Shown here one piece after another: positions 11,251 to 22,609 of a DNA stretch of 64,000 bases (the stretch's first letter is position 1; each line of letters opens with the position of its first letter). Position numbers and translations under genes: made by a program. The notes under the pieces were generated by a model, which saw only the letters and a list, made by a program, of their open reading frames with translations, made no database searches and was not told the origin of the DNA. This DNA is from Tragulus kanchil (lineage: Eukaryota; Chordata; Mammalia; Artiodactyla; Tragulidae): the NCBI GenBank assembly GCA_022376925.1, contig JAIOJX010000032.1:116227979-116291978 (forward strand), given 5' to 3'.

Positions 11251-11955
11251 CATAATTATTGACATGATATGTTATCATTTTCATTCATTTCAATATTTAA
11301 TATCTCTTTTGATTTCTTCTTTGATCCTTCATTATTTGTCTTTATTTCTAAAAAATATATATACAGCATTTGCCTTTCTAGTTGATGTTACATTTTGCTG
11401 CCTAGCTAGTCTTATGAAAACAGTTTAGTTTAATAATCATTTGTCGAGTACCTACTATGTTCAAGCTGAGGGTTAGAAATACAAAAATGTTTAAGGTAGT
11501 TACTTCACTGAAGTAATTCACAGTACAGTGGGAGAGATGACCCTGAAACAGACAATTATAAGTTGATAAATCCAATGACAGACTTATATTTAAAGTACAA
11601 AAGAATGCAGAAAGAAAGTGATTAGCTCTGTATAGCAGAGCAGCTTTCACAATGGTAGTAATTACTGAGCAGGGTTTCTAAGGACAAATAATAACTCTTT
11701 AGTTAAGCAAAATAATGGAAGTTCATTTCCCAGGCAGTGGAAATAGTACGCATGAAGACTTAAGAGTTGTGAAACAAAGTAGGGTGTTTAAGACCACCCT
11801 TTTCCCCATCCTCCATCTATGACGTTCTGATGAAGCTGATTTTGCCCCTCCGTCGAGGCTAATGGATCTGACCCAGACATAAGACAATCAGAGCTTTATG
11901 TTGCTCTGGCCACAGTGATTGGTTCGGAGATGGGCACAAGTCAAAGCTAAAAGGA

Positions 11956-12694
11956 TACACTGGGACTTTAACTGGGGCTTTGAGAAAAAAGAATTTCCCT
12001 TTTTCTTATTGGAAAATACCTAATAGGCAGCTGAAAATCCAAGTCATCCTCATGTGGTTGAGATCAGGCAGATGGAGGAGAGCCAAGGGAGAGTGCTGTC
12101 ACATAGTGGGAACTCAATAAATATTCATTGAATAAGTGACTATATGAGCAATGTGGAGAATAGAATCCTGAGGAAAATAAGAAACGCTTAAAAGCCATCT
12201 CATGTTACTCATGACTTCTCAGAATTGTTCTTATGGTGTTTTATAGTTATCTCTAAATCTGCGTCATCTCTTCTCTTAGAATCTAACACTTTTCCGACCC
12301 TACATGTATCATATATAAGATTTTATATTATCTGGCCCTATCTCTTCAGCATCAACTTTTATCATTCTAGCAGTATTTAAAAACTTGCTGTACCCTGAAC
12401 GTACCACACACACTTGTCTTGGTTCTGTCCATGTTCTACCACCTCCTCCAGAATACTTCACCTATTGAAAACTAACCAAGCACCCATCACTTGCAAAATG
12501 AGATCCATTAGTGGAGGGTGATCTCAACTTAAGAGTGATGATCAGCATTTTGTAATGCAATAGAATAGAACATAGTAACACAGAAAATGGCGGAGTTCAT
12601 TACATGAAGTACAGAGAAGCTTCACCTTTGTGAAACTTTTGTTTCAGTTGATGGGTGTGTACTGAGTCACACTGTAAAACATGTTTCTTACTGT
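11956..12694. other. Unclassified non-coding DNA
   Basis: Mostly unrecognised sequence. A short L2/MIR-like 3' end (aactcaataaatattcattg) lies near 12110. No exon or RNA gene visible. Confidence 0.4.
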
Positions 12695-12959
12695 AAATCA
12701 CAGTGTAAAAAATGGAAAGGCCTGAGACATCCCTATTACCAAGGTGAGCAGGTTTTCAGTTTAAAACTCAAACAACTAAGAATGCCCAAAGATTTCCCTC
12801 CTTGTGTTTCTAACTGAAATTTTGAAACTCTGTCTCCAAGTTCAAACTCTGAGGAAAGGTCACAGATCAGGTTAGCTTTTTACTTCTGTTGCAGCAACCA
12901 CGTTTTTTTTTTTTTTAAATAAAAAGTCCTTTCAACACACAGCCTGGCTCATACAAGTT

Positions 12960-13575
12960 TGCTGCTGTTAACTATGCTACTTATAATAATAGATAACACT
13001 TATTAAGCATCTGCTCTTTTCACGTACTATCTTATTTATTATACCTTACAATTATCCATAGAGGTAGGTAATATTCTTGCCAGTTTCTTTTTATAGATTG
13101 AGGAGATTGAAGTACGGAGATATCAACTCCATTTTCCTAAGGCCACAGAGCTAGGAAGTAGTAGAGCTAAGATTTTTTTTTTAATTTACATTTTACTGAA
13201 GCATAGATTTATAATGTAGTGTTAATTTTATTGTACACCAAAGTGATGAGTTACATATATGTATCCTCTTTCATATTCTCTCCACTATGGTTTATTATAA
13301 GATGTTGAATATAGGTCCCTGTGCTATACAGGAGGACCTTGATGTTTATTCATTCTATATATAATAGTTGCATCTGCTAATCTGAAACTCCTAACCCTTC
13401 CCTCTACCACTCTGCCTCCCCCTTGGTAACCACAAGTCTGTCCTCTGTGTCTGTGAGTTTGTTTCTGTTTCATAGCTATGACTTGACACAAACACTTCTA
13501 TGAAATAGAGCTAAGATTTGAACCTTGCCATTTAGCTTCCCAGCCCATGCTCTTAACCACTAAGATCTCTGGCTT
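12960..13575 (-). mobile_element. MIR SINE, split by an L1 end
   Basis: Antisense MIR: attgaggagattgaagtacg and ggccacagagctaggaagta on the left, ttgaaccttgccatttagct on the right. It is interrupted at 13175-13505 by an L1 3' end. Confidence 0.8.
13175..13505 (-). mobile_element. Artiodactyl L1 3' UTR, antisense
   Basis: 5'-truncated L1 3' end with a T-rich tail at the left (tgtacaccaaagtgatgagt; gaatataggtccctgtgcta). It is flanked by the duplication tagagctaagattt at 13162-13174 and 13506-13519, so it inserted into the MIR. Confidence 0.82.
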
Positions 13576-14081
13576 CCCAAGTAGCGCCACTGTTGAACAG
13601 ACACAGGTGTGGCTCATGGAAGAGCTCTTCTGAAAAATGGCCCTGGGTAGCTATTGCCCTAAGGATGTCCTCTATGCCATGGCTCCTATCTTTCCTAACC
13701 ATTCATTTTGATCCAGAACAGCCTGATTTATTTGACCCTGGATCTGTAGTTCAGTGTTCATCTCCAGGTTGGTTTCGACTCTCACTAGTTGCCTTGGAGA
13801 GAGAGAAAGGAGGAGAAAATCACAGTGTAAAAAATGGAAAGGCCTGAGACATCCCTATTACCAAGGTGAGCAGGTTTTCAGTTTAAAACTCAAACAACTA
13901 AGAATGCCCAAAGATTTCCCTCCTTGTGTTTCTAACTGAAATTTTGAAACTCTGTCTCCAAGTTCAAACTCTGAGGAAAGGTCACAGATCAGGTTAGCTT
14001 TTTACTTCTGTTGCAGCAACCACGTTTTTTTTTTTTTTAAATAAAAAGTCCTTTCAACACACAGCCTGGCTCATACAAGTT

Positions 14082-14697
14082 TGCTGCTGTTAACTATGCT
14101 ACTTATAATAATAGATAACACTTATTAAGCATCTGCTCTTTTCACGTACTATCTTATTTATTATACCTTACAATTATCCATAGAGGTAGGTAATATTCTT
14201 GCCAGTTTCTTTTTATAGATTGAGGAGATTGAAGTACGGAGATATCAACTCCATTTTCCTAAGGCCACAGAGCTAGGAAGTAGTAGAGCTAAGATTTTTT
14301 TTTTAATTTACATTTTACTGAAGCATAGATTTATAATGTAGTGTTAATTTTATTGTACACCAAAGTGATGAGTTACATATATGTATCCTCTTTCATATTC
14401 TCTCCACTATGGTTTATTATAAGATGTTGAATATAGGTCCCTGTGCTATACAGGAGGACCTTGATGTTTATTCATTCTATATATAATAGTTGCATCTGCT
14501 AATCTGAAACTCCTAACCCTTCCCTCTACCACTCTGCCTCCCCCTTGGTAACCACAAGTCTGTCCTCTGTGTCTGTGAGTTTGTTTCTGTTTCATAGCTA
14601 TGACTTGACACAAACACTTCTATGAAATAGAGCTAAGATTTGAACCTTGCCATTTAGCTTCCCAGCCCATGCTCTTAACCACTAAGATCTCTGGCTT
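14082..14697 (-). mobile_element. MIR with L1 insertion (copy)
   Basis: Second copy of the MIR/L1 arrangement at 12960-13575 through tandem duplication 5. The L1 part lies at about 14297-14627. Confidence 0.8.
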
Positions 14698-14943
14698 CCC
14701 AAGTAGCGCCACTGTTGAACAGACACAGGTGTGGCTCATGGAAGAGCTCTTCTGAAAAATGGCCCTGGGTAGCTATTGCCCTAAGGATGTCCTCTATGCC
14801 ATGGCTCCTATCTTTCCTAACCATTCATTTTGATCCAGAACAGCCTGATTTATTTGACCCTGGATCTGTAGTTCAGTGTTCATCTCCAGGTTGGTTTCGA
14901 CTCTCACTAGTTGCCTTGGAGAGAGAGAAAAGGAGGAGAAAAA

Positions 14944-16298
14944 TGAGGCCAAAATTCATCCCAATTTTTAAAAGTTATTTTTAAAAAGCAAGATGATGGG
15001 GGAAGACGGCACACATCTGTCTCTTAAAAGGAAACAGCCTCTGTCTCCTGCCCGTGATGGTCTCTGGCTTTGAAGTGCTGCTCCCCGCTGGAGGCTCTGA
15101 GCTTTCTCTGCTCCGGGTGCTCTCTCAGCCCGTGGGCTCCTGTTGAAGGTGATGAGGACAAAATTGGGACAGGTCACCCCAAAGACCCCCCCTTCCTTTG
15201 TTCTGAGTGAAAGCTCTCTCTTTCTGAAAATTCTCAGCTTTATCTAAGAAAGGGAAAGGGCAGACCTTCTTTCATAAGAAGAAAGGAAGAGGGTCTGGGA
15301 GACTGTTCTTTCCCCGAGTATTCAGTGAGTTACTGAATAACAGGGAGAAAAGAGTCAGAGAAAGGACAAAAAAATAAAAAAATAAGAATAAATAAAAAAT
15401 AAAACGACACAGTGCAGCTCCGAGCCCCTCTCCTATCAGGTTTTACAGAGGGGCCATAGATTTTCTTCATTGCCAGCCCTGACTTATCACAGCCTTGTTT
15501 TTAATGAGGTATAATAAGGGGAACATTTTGTAACAACACGGTTCCCCTATTTTATCCCGCAAACAGCTGTGTCATGCTTGCGGCTGGAAGAATGAATCAT
15601 ATCTCTGCCTGCATATGCTAACTCCCATGTAATTACCCCAGCATCTTAAATAAAGCTGGCCCTAAACCTGTCGCTCACATTACAAGCAAACGGTGCAGAC
15701 CTCGTAACTGGGGCCCCTATCATTACAATTAATTTATCACAGAAGCAACTGAGATTAGAGGCTAGAATTAAAACCCAGAGCATGGCGAGTCACTGGAGTG
15801 ACACTGACAAACAGGCTCTTGAGAGGCGGCTGGCTCCGGCGGCTGCCTGACTAATGCCTTTCCTGGGGAAAAGCAGCCTTAGTTGGATTTGGTTTTCTTT
15901 ACATTTTTCCCACTCAGAGATTTTACTAAAGTGATTTCCCTGTCTCTCTTGATTCAAAATGATGTTGGAACAATTCTACCCGGTACCTAACCAGAACTCC
16001 AAGCAGGAGTCACCATTTTCTCATTCTTAAACGACCACTGTCTCTCCATGCGAACAATCCCCCCGAGACCTCCCATTTGTTTTTGTTATTAGAAAGGAAT
16101 TTCTTCTGACATCAGTTTGCTTCCTTTCAGGGAGCAGGAGATTGGGGGGAGGGGGAAAGAGCCCAGAGCATTTGCTTCAAATATAAAAATGCTGTGTGCC
16201 TCTCCCCAGGCTGTGCTTCCCAGCGAGGTTCCTCACCTGGACCACAGAGACAGAAAATTACTTGAGTAACTGTTTCCTTAGTTCTCCCAAGGACGGTA
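14944..16298. promoter_or_regulatory. Repeat-free candidate conserved regulatory element
   Basis: The longest stretch without a recognisable transposon outside duplicated DNA. Positions 15480-15790 hold clustered homeodomain-type cores (catgtaattac at 15626-15636; attacaattaattta at 15722-15736), two GATA-like ttatcaca sites near 15484 and 15734, and an E-box cagctg at 15564. Flanks are moderately GC-rich, with an A-rich low-complexity tract at about 15366-15405. No coding frame stands out. Regulatory function is inferred from composition only. Confidence 0.35.
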
Positions 16299-18485
16299 CC
16301 ACTGGTACATCTAGGTGGTACCTTCTAGAGACATAGGAAAAACGTCAATTCATTACTATCAAGGGGGGCATTGGCGTATCCATGCCTACCCTGGTTGAAA
16401 AAGGCCAAAGAGAGACCATTAGACGGATCTGTTCCAGTATTGTTTAGAGAGCCCCCTCCCAGTCCAGATACTCCTGTCCCAGTCAGAGCATTTCCCACTC
16501 ACCCATCACCCCCATTCATGGCTCCTTTCACTAGTGGGAGGCTAGTGCCTCTCCCAGCCAGCCTAACCTGAAAGCTGAATTAGAATATGTTAGATCTCCA
16601 GACACTGGCGGACTTGTTATTGTCATTGTTGTCACCAGAGTGCAGTAGTCAACGCTCTCTGTCAGCTCCTCACTGTGCACTCCGCTGAGGCTCAACTCCT
16701 TTCTTTCTGCACATGCATCTTCCCTTGCCCTGAGATGTGACAGGGCTCTACACATCGGAGTGCAGGTGGAGGGGATGTAGGCCACTTCCCCTGGGCCAGT
16801 AAAGATCTCCTGCTTTCTCCTCCATGTTCTCCTTTCTCAATACACCAACTAGAACACACAGCAGAAGGTTCTGAACTCTCCGAGTTGACAGACCTGAATT
16901 CCAAAATCACCATGAGGCTGCCTTCTAAACAGTCTTTGTTTGATGAAGTATTTATTATCCTCCCCCATTATTCACAGATAATAAAATCTGTGAATGAAAT
17001 GATTCAAACCCTTCCTTGGAGGATCCTCGGTTTTTGAAGAACAAGGAAGGAAGGAGGACCTCGAGTCTGAGGCTGGGAAGTCAGATTTTGGAGACATTTC
17101 AGCACTTGGATGGGATAGGGGCTTAGGACAGCTGAGGTCAGCTGTGGGTCCAAATGCTGCACCTGGAAGAGGTTGCTCACAGCTGTGAGAGTTCCTTGCA
17201 CCCTTGCACACCTGACGAGTCTCATTCTGATACAGAACGCTCTAGGAAGGCTCAAGGGAGAAAAGGTAATAAAGCTAAAGTATATGAAAACCTGAGCCAA
17301 ATGGCGTAATCACCATGTATATGAAAGCAAATCTAAATCATAACCTTAAATCAGAGCAAGTTGTACCACTGCTTACACTTTTTTGCACCCCCACTGGTAC
17401 ATCTAGGTGGTACCTTCTAGAGACATAGGAAAACGTCAATTCATTACTATCAAGGGGGGCATTGGCGTATCCATGCCTACCCTGGTTGAAAAAGGCCAAA
17501 GAGAGACCATTAGACGGATCTGTTCCAGTATTGTTTAGAGAGCCCCCTCCCAGTCCAGATACTCCTGTCCCAGTCAGAGCATTTCCCACTCACCCATCAC
17601 CCCCATTCATGGCTCCTTTCACTAGTGGGAGGCTAGTGCCTCTCCCAGCCAGCCTAACCTGAAAGCTGAATTAGAATATGTTAGATCTCCAGACACTGGC
17701 GGACTTGTTATTGTCATTGTTGTCACCAGAGTGCAGTAGTCAACGCTCTCTGTCAGCTCCTCACTGTGCACTCCGCTGAGGCTCAACTCCTTTCTTTCTG
17801 CACATGCATCTTCCCTTGCCCTGAGATGTGACAGGGCTCTACACATCGGAGTGCAGGTGGAGGGGATGTAGGCCACTTCCCCTGGGCCAGTAAAGATCTC
17901 CTGCTTTCTCCTCCATGTTCTCCTTTCTCAATACACCAACTAGAACACACAGCAGAAGGTTCTGAACTCTCCGAGTTGACAGACCTGAATTCCAAAATCA
18001 CCATGAGGCTGCCTTCTAAACAGTCTTTGTTTGATGAAGTATTTATTATCCTCCCCCATTATTCACAGATAATAAAATCTGTGAATGAAATGATTCAAAC
18101 CCTTCCTTGGAGGATCCTCGGTTTTTGAAGAACAAGGAAGGAAGGAGGACCTCGAGTCTGAGGCTGGGAAGTCAGATTTTGGAGACATTTCAGCACTTGG
18201 ATGGGATAGGGGCTTAGGACAGCTGAGGTCAGCTGTGGGTCCAAATGCTGCACCTGGAAGAGGTTGCTCACAGCTGTGAGAGTTCCTTGCACCCTTGCAC
18301 ACCTGACGAGTCTCATTCTGATACAGAACGCTCTAGGAAGGCTCAAGGGAGAAAAGGTAATAAAGCTAAAGTATATGAAAACCTGAGCCAAATGGCGTAA
18401 TCACCATGTATATGAAAGCAAATCTAAATCATAACCTTAAATCAGAGCAAGTTGTACCACTGCTTACACTTTTTTGCACCCCCCA
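16299..18485. repeat. Direct tandem duplication 6 (unit about 1,091 bp)
   Basis: Copy 1 is 16299-17390 and copy 2 is 17391-18485, differing by one A in a run near 16340/17431. The content is unclassified unique-looking sequence without recognisable transposons or exons. The last 70 bases are repeated again as the start of tandem duplication 7. Confidence 0.94.
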
Positions 18486-20632
18486 CCCCCTTGGTCTGGT
18501 TCCTTGTCTACTCTGGTGGTGCTTTCTCCAAAGCTAACTGGACACAGTTTCAACAAATACCTTTTTGGGGTGATCTGCTTGCCCACTGGCTTGGGGATTC
18601 TTCAAGGTCAGAAGAGTCTCATTTGTCTCTGAACCCCTTTAGCCAGCTCAGAACCAGGAACTCAGTCCTGGCTCAAGATCTGCTAAATGAATAGGCCCCA
18701 AACTTTGCATGTGTTAGTATGACAAGTCTATTTTCTGCCCTTGCCTTACTCTCAAGTGGTGCTGTGAAACTGGAGAGGTCGTCCCCATACTTCCTTTCAG
18801 TGTTCTTCTGGATCAAGAGCAGGTATTTGAAAGCTGGGTTTCTGGCATTGAGCACGGTAGAGAAGAGCTAACTGGCCCCAAGGAAAGGGGACTCACCCCT
18901 GGAAAGGCGTATGTTGGCACTATGCTTGAAGCAGCCATTGGCCATGCCAAGAGCTGCACTGTGAAATAGGAAGAACCCCATTTCAGATTCCCTAGGACTC
19001 AAGAACCTCATGACTACCCGAACATAGCTCCTTTTCTTCCTACTGACAGACCATTAGCTCCATTGAAGGGGTAACTTACTCACTGAAAGAAGGAGTGCAA
19101 AAATGTTTTGAAACAAGTGCAGTGCATGCAAGGGAACAAACTGGTATTACTAACGGTCTGATCTTCCTTCCCTGGAAAGTCTTCCCTGCAGCACTCTCTC
19201 CCTACTCCTCCTGCCCATCTGAGAAGGGAGCCTACAGAGAGCTAGATTAGACCAGTTCTGGCTTGTACTGTACTCTTGGTTTAACTAAAAAAATTGACTA
19301 TTCCTCTATGGAAAAATGGATAGGATTAGCTTGGAATAGAAGTCAAGAGTGTGCATTCAGGATTGGATGGACTGGGTTCAAATTCCAGCTCGGTTACTTA
19401 TAGTAAGTTTTATGGAAATTATTGAACCTCTCTGAGCCTTTGTTTTCTTATCTGTAAAACAGGGTGAAACGCAAGTTCATGGGACTGAAGCATGGCCCTT
19501 GCATGTCTGATAAATGAAAGCAAATCTAAATCATAACCTTAAATCAGAGCAAGTTGTACCACTGCTTACACTTTTTTGCACCCCCCACCCCCTTGGTCTG
19601 GTTCCTTGTCTACTCTGGTGGTGCTTTCTCCAAAGCTAACTGGACACAGTTTCAACAAATACCTTTTTGGGGTGATCTGCTTGCCCACTGGCTTGGGGAT
19701 TCTTCAAGGTCAGAAGAGTCTCATTTGTCTCTGAACCCCTTTAGCCAGCTCAGAACCAGGAACTCAGTCCTGGCTCAAGATCTGCTAAATGAATAGGCCC
19801 CAAACTTTGCATGTGTTAGTATGACAAGTCTATTTTCTGCCCTTGCCTTACTCTCAAGTGGTGCTGTGAAACTGGAGAGGTCGTCCCCATACTTCCTTTC
19901 AGTGTTCTTCTGGATCAAGAGCAGGTATTTGAAAGCTGGGTTTCTGGCATTGAGCACGGTAGAGAAGAGCTAACTGGCCCCAAGGAAAGGGGACTCACCC
20001 CTGGAAAGGCGTATGTTGGCACTATGCTTGAAGCAGCCATTGGCCATGCCAAGAGCTGCACTGTGAAATAGGAAGAACCCCATTTCAGATTCCCTAGGAC
20101 TCAAGAACCTCATGACTACCCGAACATAGCTCCTTTTCTTCCTACTGACAGACCATTAGCTCCATTGAAGGGTAACTTGCTCACTGAAAGAAGGAGTGCA
20201 AAAATGTTTTGAAACAAGTGCAGTGCATGCAAGGGAACAAACTGGTATTACTAACGGTCTGATCTTCCTTCCCTGGAAAGTCTTCCCTGCAGCACTCTCT
20301 CCCTACTCCTCCTGCCCATCTGAGAAGGGAGCCTACAGAGAGCTAGATTAGACCAGTTCTGGCTTGTACTGTACTCTTGGTTTAACTAAAAAAATTGACT
20401 ATTCCTCTATGGAAAAATGGATAGGATTAGCTTGGAATAGAAGTCAAGAGTGTGCATTCAGGATTGGATGGACTGGGTTCAAATTCCAGCTCGGTTACTT
20501 ATAGTAAGTTTTATGGAAATTATTGAACCTCTCTGAGCCTTTGTTTTCTTATCTGTAAAACAGGGGTGAAAAAACGCAAGTTCATGGGACTGAAGCATGG
20601 CATGCAAACATTTGGCACGATGTCTGATAAAT
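18412..20632. repeat. Direct tandem duplication 7 (unit about 1,102 bp)
   Basis: Copy 1 is 18412-19513 and copy 2 is 19514-20632. They agree except for a few bases near 19074/20167 and a garbled end of copy 1 (19465-19513), where the intact MIR sequence of copy 2 is shortened. The content up to the MIR is unclassified. Confidence 0.94.
19332..19513 (+). mobile_element. MIR SINE (truncated copy)
   Basis: Incomplete first copy of the MIR at 20436-20660. It ends in a corrupted stretch at the tandem duplication 7 junction. Confidence 0.75.
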
Positions 20633-20660
20633 AAAAGGCACTGGAGAAATGTTAGCTATC
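20436..20660 (+). mobile_element. MIR SINE
   Basis: Nearly full-length sense MIR: gactgggttcaaattccagc, cctctctgagcctttgtttt and the 3' end aatgttagctatcatt. Age is shown by scattered divergence from the MIR consensus. Confidence 0.85.
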
Positions 20661-20788
20661 ATTGTTTGGTTTCCTATGTCTGAATTAACACTCATCTTCT
20701 CCTTGTGCTACAACGGAGACAATGACTCTCTTCCTGTTCAAGTCTAGTCCTTCACATGTACTCTGGATCTCATCCCTCCTTGCCTTTT

Positions 20789-20960
20789 TTTTTTTTAAAA
20801 AAAAAAACTTTTATTTATTTATTTTTGGCTGTGCTGGGTCTTTGTTGATGTGTAGGTTTAGCTGCTCCGCAGTGTGTGGGATCTTCCCGGATCAGGGCTC
20901 GAACCTGTGTCTCCTGCATTGGTAGACGGGTTCCTATCCATTGAGCCACAAGGGAAGCCC
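20789..20960 (-). mobile_element. CHR-type SINE
   Basis: Antisense tRNA-Glu-derived SINE with T-rich tail (ggctgtgctgggtctttgtt) and reversed head (gatcagggctcgaacctgtg). Flanked by the duplication ccctccttgMcttt at about 20774-20788 and 20961-20975. Confidence 0.85.
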
Positions 20961-21066
20961 CCCTCCTTGACTTTTAAAAACTGCTTCATTAATCATCATC
21001 TCTCTTCTGTTGTATTATCAGTCTTGTCTGCATCATTTTAATCAGGATATACACATGCACTGGTAT

Positions 21067-21405
21067 GTCTTTTTTTTTTTTTTTAAAGATTTATTTATTT
21101 ATTTATTTTGGGCCAGGGTTGGGTTGGGGAGGGAGGGGAGCAGGCGGGCCACTTCTATTGGTCTTTCATTTCTCTATTTTCATCTGTCTTTGTTCTTTGG
21201 CTCCTGTGGGCCTCCCATCGCGGTGGCGTCTGTCATTGCAGAGCGCCGGCTCTGGGCGCATGCGCTCCAGAGCTCCGGCTCCCTAATTGGACACATCTGT
21301 CCGGCCGCTCCGCGGCATGTGGGATCTTCCCAGGCCAGGGCTCGAACCGGCGCCCCTTGCACTGCAAGGCGGTGTCCTTACCCACTGGACCACCAGGGGA
21401 AGCCC
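21067..21405 (-). mobile_element. Young long-body tRNA-Glu SINE (copy A)
   Basis: Full-length antisense element. It has a T/AAAT-repeat tail, a G-rich tract at about 21117-21145, a tRNA-unrelated body (ccacttctattggtctttca; ctgggcgcatgcgctccaga) and a tRNA-Glu-like head at the right (ctcgaaccggcgccccttgc is the reversed B box region). A perfect target duplication, gcactggtat, lies at 21057-21066 and 21406-21415, which implies recent insertion. Confidence 0.9.
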
Positions 21406-21601
21406 GCACTGGTATATTCTATCAAAAAAAAAAAAAAAAAATCCTTTGCTTAAACCTACACTCTCTCCCTACTCCTCCTGCCCATCTGAGAAGGGAGCCT
21501 ACAGAGAGCTAGATTAGACCAGTTCTGGCTTGTACTGTACTCTTGGTTTAACTAAAAAAATTGACTATTCCTCTATGGAAAAATGGATAGGATTAGCTTG
21601 G

Positions 21602-21826
21602 AATAGAAGTCAAGAGTGTGCATTCAGGATTGGATGGACTGGGTTCAAATTCCAGCTCGGTTACTTATAGTAAGTTTTATGGAAATTATTGAACCTCTCT
21701 GAGCCTTTGTTTTCTTATCTGTAAAACAGGGGTGAAAAAACGCAAGTTCATGGGACTGAAGCATGGCATGCAAACATTTGGCACGATGTCTGATAAATAA
21801 AAGGCACTGGAGAAATGTTAGCTATC
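21602..21826 (+). mobile_element. MIR SINE (copy)
   Basis: Second copy of the MIR at 20436-20660 through tandem duplication 8. Confidence 0.85.
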
Positions 21827-21954
21827 ATTGTTTGGTTTCCTATGTCTGAATTAACACTCATCTTCTCCTTGTGCTACAACGGAGACAATGACTCTCTTCC
21901 TGTTCAAGTCTAGTCCTTCACATGTACTCTGGATCTCATCCCTCCTTGCCTTTT

Positions 21955-22126
21955 TTTTTTTTAAAAAAAAAAACTTTTATTTATTTATTTTTGGCTGTGC
22001 TGGGTCTTTGTTGATGTGTAGGTTTAGCTGCTCCGCAGTGTGTGGGATCTTCCCGGATCAGGGCTCGAACCTGTGTCTCCTGCATTGGTAGACGGGTTCC
22101 TATCCATTGAGCCACAAGGGAAGCCC
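21955..22126 (-). mobile_element. CHR-type SINE (copy)
   Basis: Second copy of the SINE at 20789-20960 through tandem duplication 8. Confidence 0.85.
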
Positions 22127-22232
22127 CCCTCCTTGACTTTTAAAAACTGCTTCATTAATCATCATCTCTCTTCTGTTGTATTATCAGTCTTGTCTGCATC
22201 ATTTTAATCAGGATATACACATGCACTGGTAT

Positions 22233-22571
22233 GTCTTTTTTTTTTTTTTTAAAGATTTATTTATTTATTTATTTTGGGCCAGGGTTGGGTTGGGGAGGGA
22301 GGGGAGCAGGCGGGCCACTTCTATTGGTCTTTCATTTCTCTATTTTCATCTGTCTTTGTTCTTTGGCTCCTGTGGGCCTCCCATCGCGGTGGCGTCTGTC
22401 ATTGCAGAGCGCCGGCTCTGGGCGCATGCGCTCCAGAGCTCCGGCTCCCTAATTGGACACATCTGTCCGGCCGCTCCGCGGCATGTGGGATCTTCCCAGG
22501 CCAGGGCTCGAACCGGCGCCCCTTGCACTGCAAGGCGGTGTCCTTACCCACTGGACCACCAGGGGAAGCCC
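22233..22571 (-). mobile_element. Long-body SINE (copy of A)
   Basis: Second copy of the element at 21067-21405, with the same flanking duplication, through tandem duplication 8. Confidence 0.9.
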
Positions 22572-22609
22572 GCACTGGTATATTCTATCAAAAAAAAAAA
22601 AAAAAATCC

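Larger units (their letters stand above)
9812..11955. repeat. Direct tandem duplication 4 (unit about 1,080 bp)
   Basis: Copy 1 is 9812-10874 and copy 2 is 10894-11955, separated by 19 unexplained bases (10875-10893). The copies differ mainly by single-base homopolymer lengths near the start (T runs at about 9835 and 9872) and by tctaat against tcacaat near 10568/11648. Confidence 0.93.
12695..14943. repeat. Direct tandem duplication 5 (unit about 1,122 bp)
   Basis: Copy 1 is 12695-13816 and copy 2 is 13817-14943. The only clear differences are single-A insertions in the last 25 bases. The junction shares about aaaat. A MIR and the L1 inserted in it are therefore present twice. Confidence 0.94.

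Noticed and set aside
17004..17300. 98-codon and neighbouring minus-strand frames, repeated at 18095-18391
   Set aside because: No recognisable protein family. The frames recur only because of tandem duplication 6.
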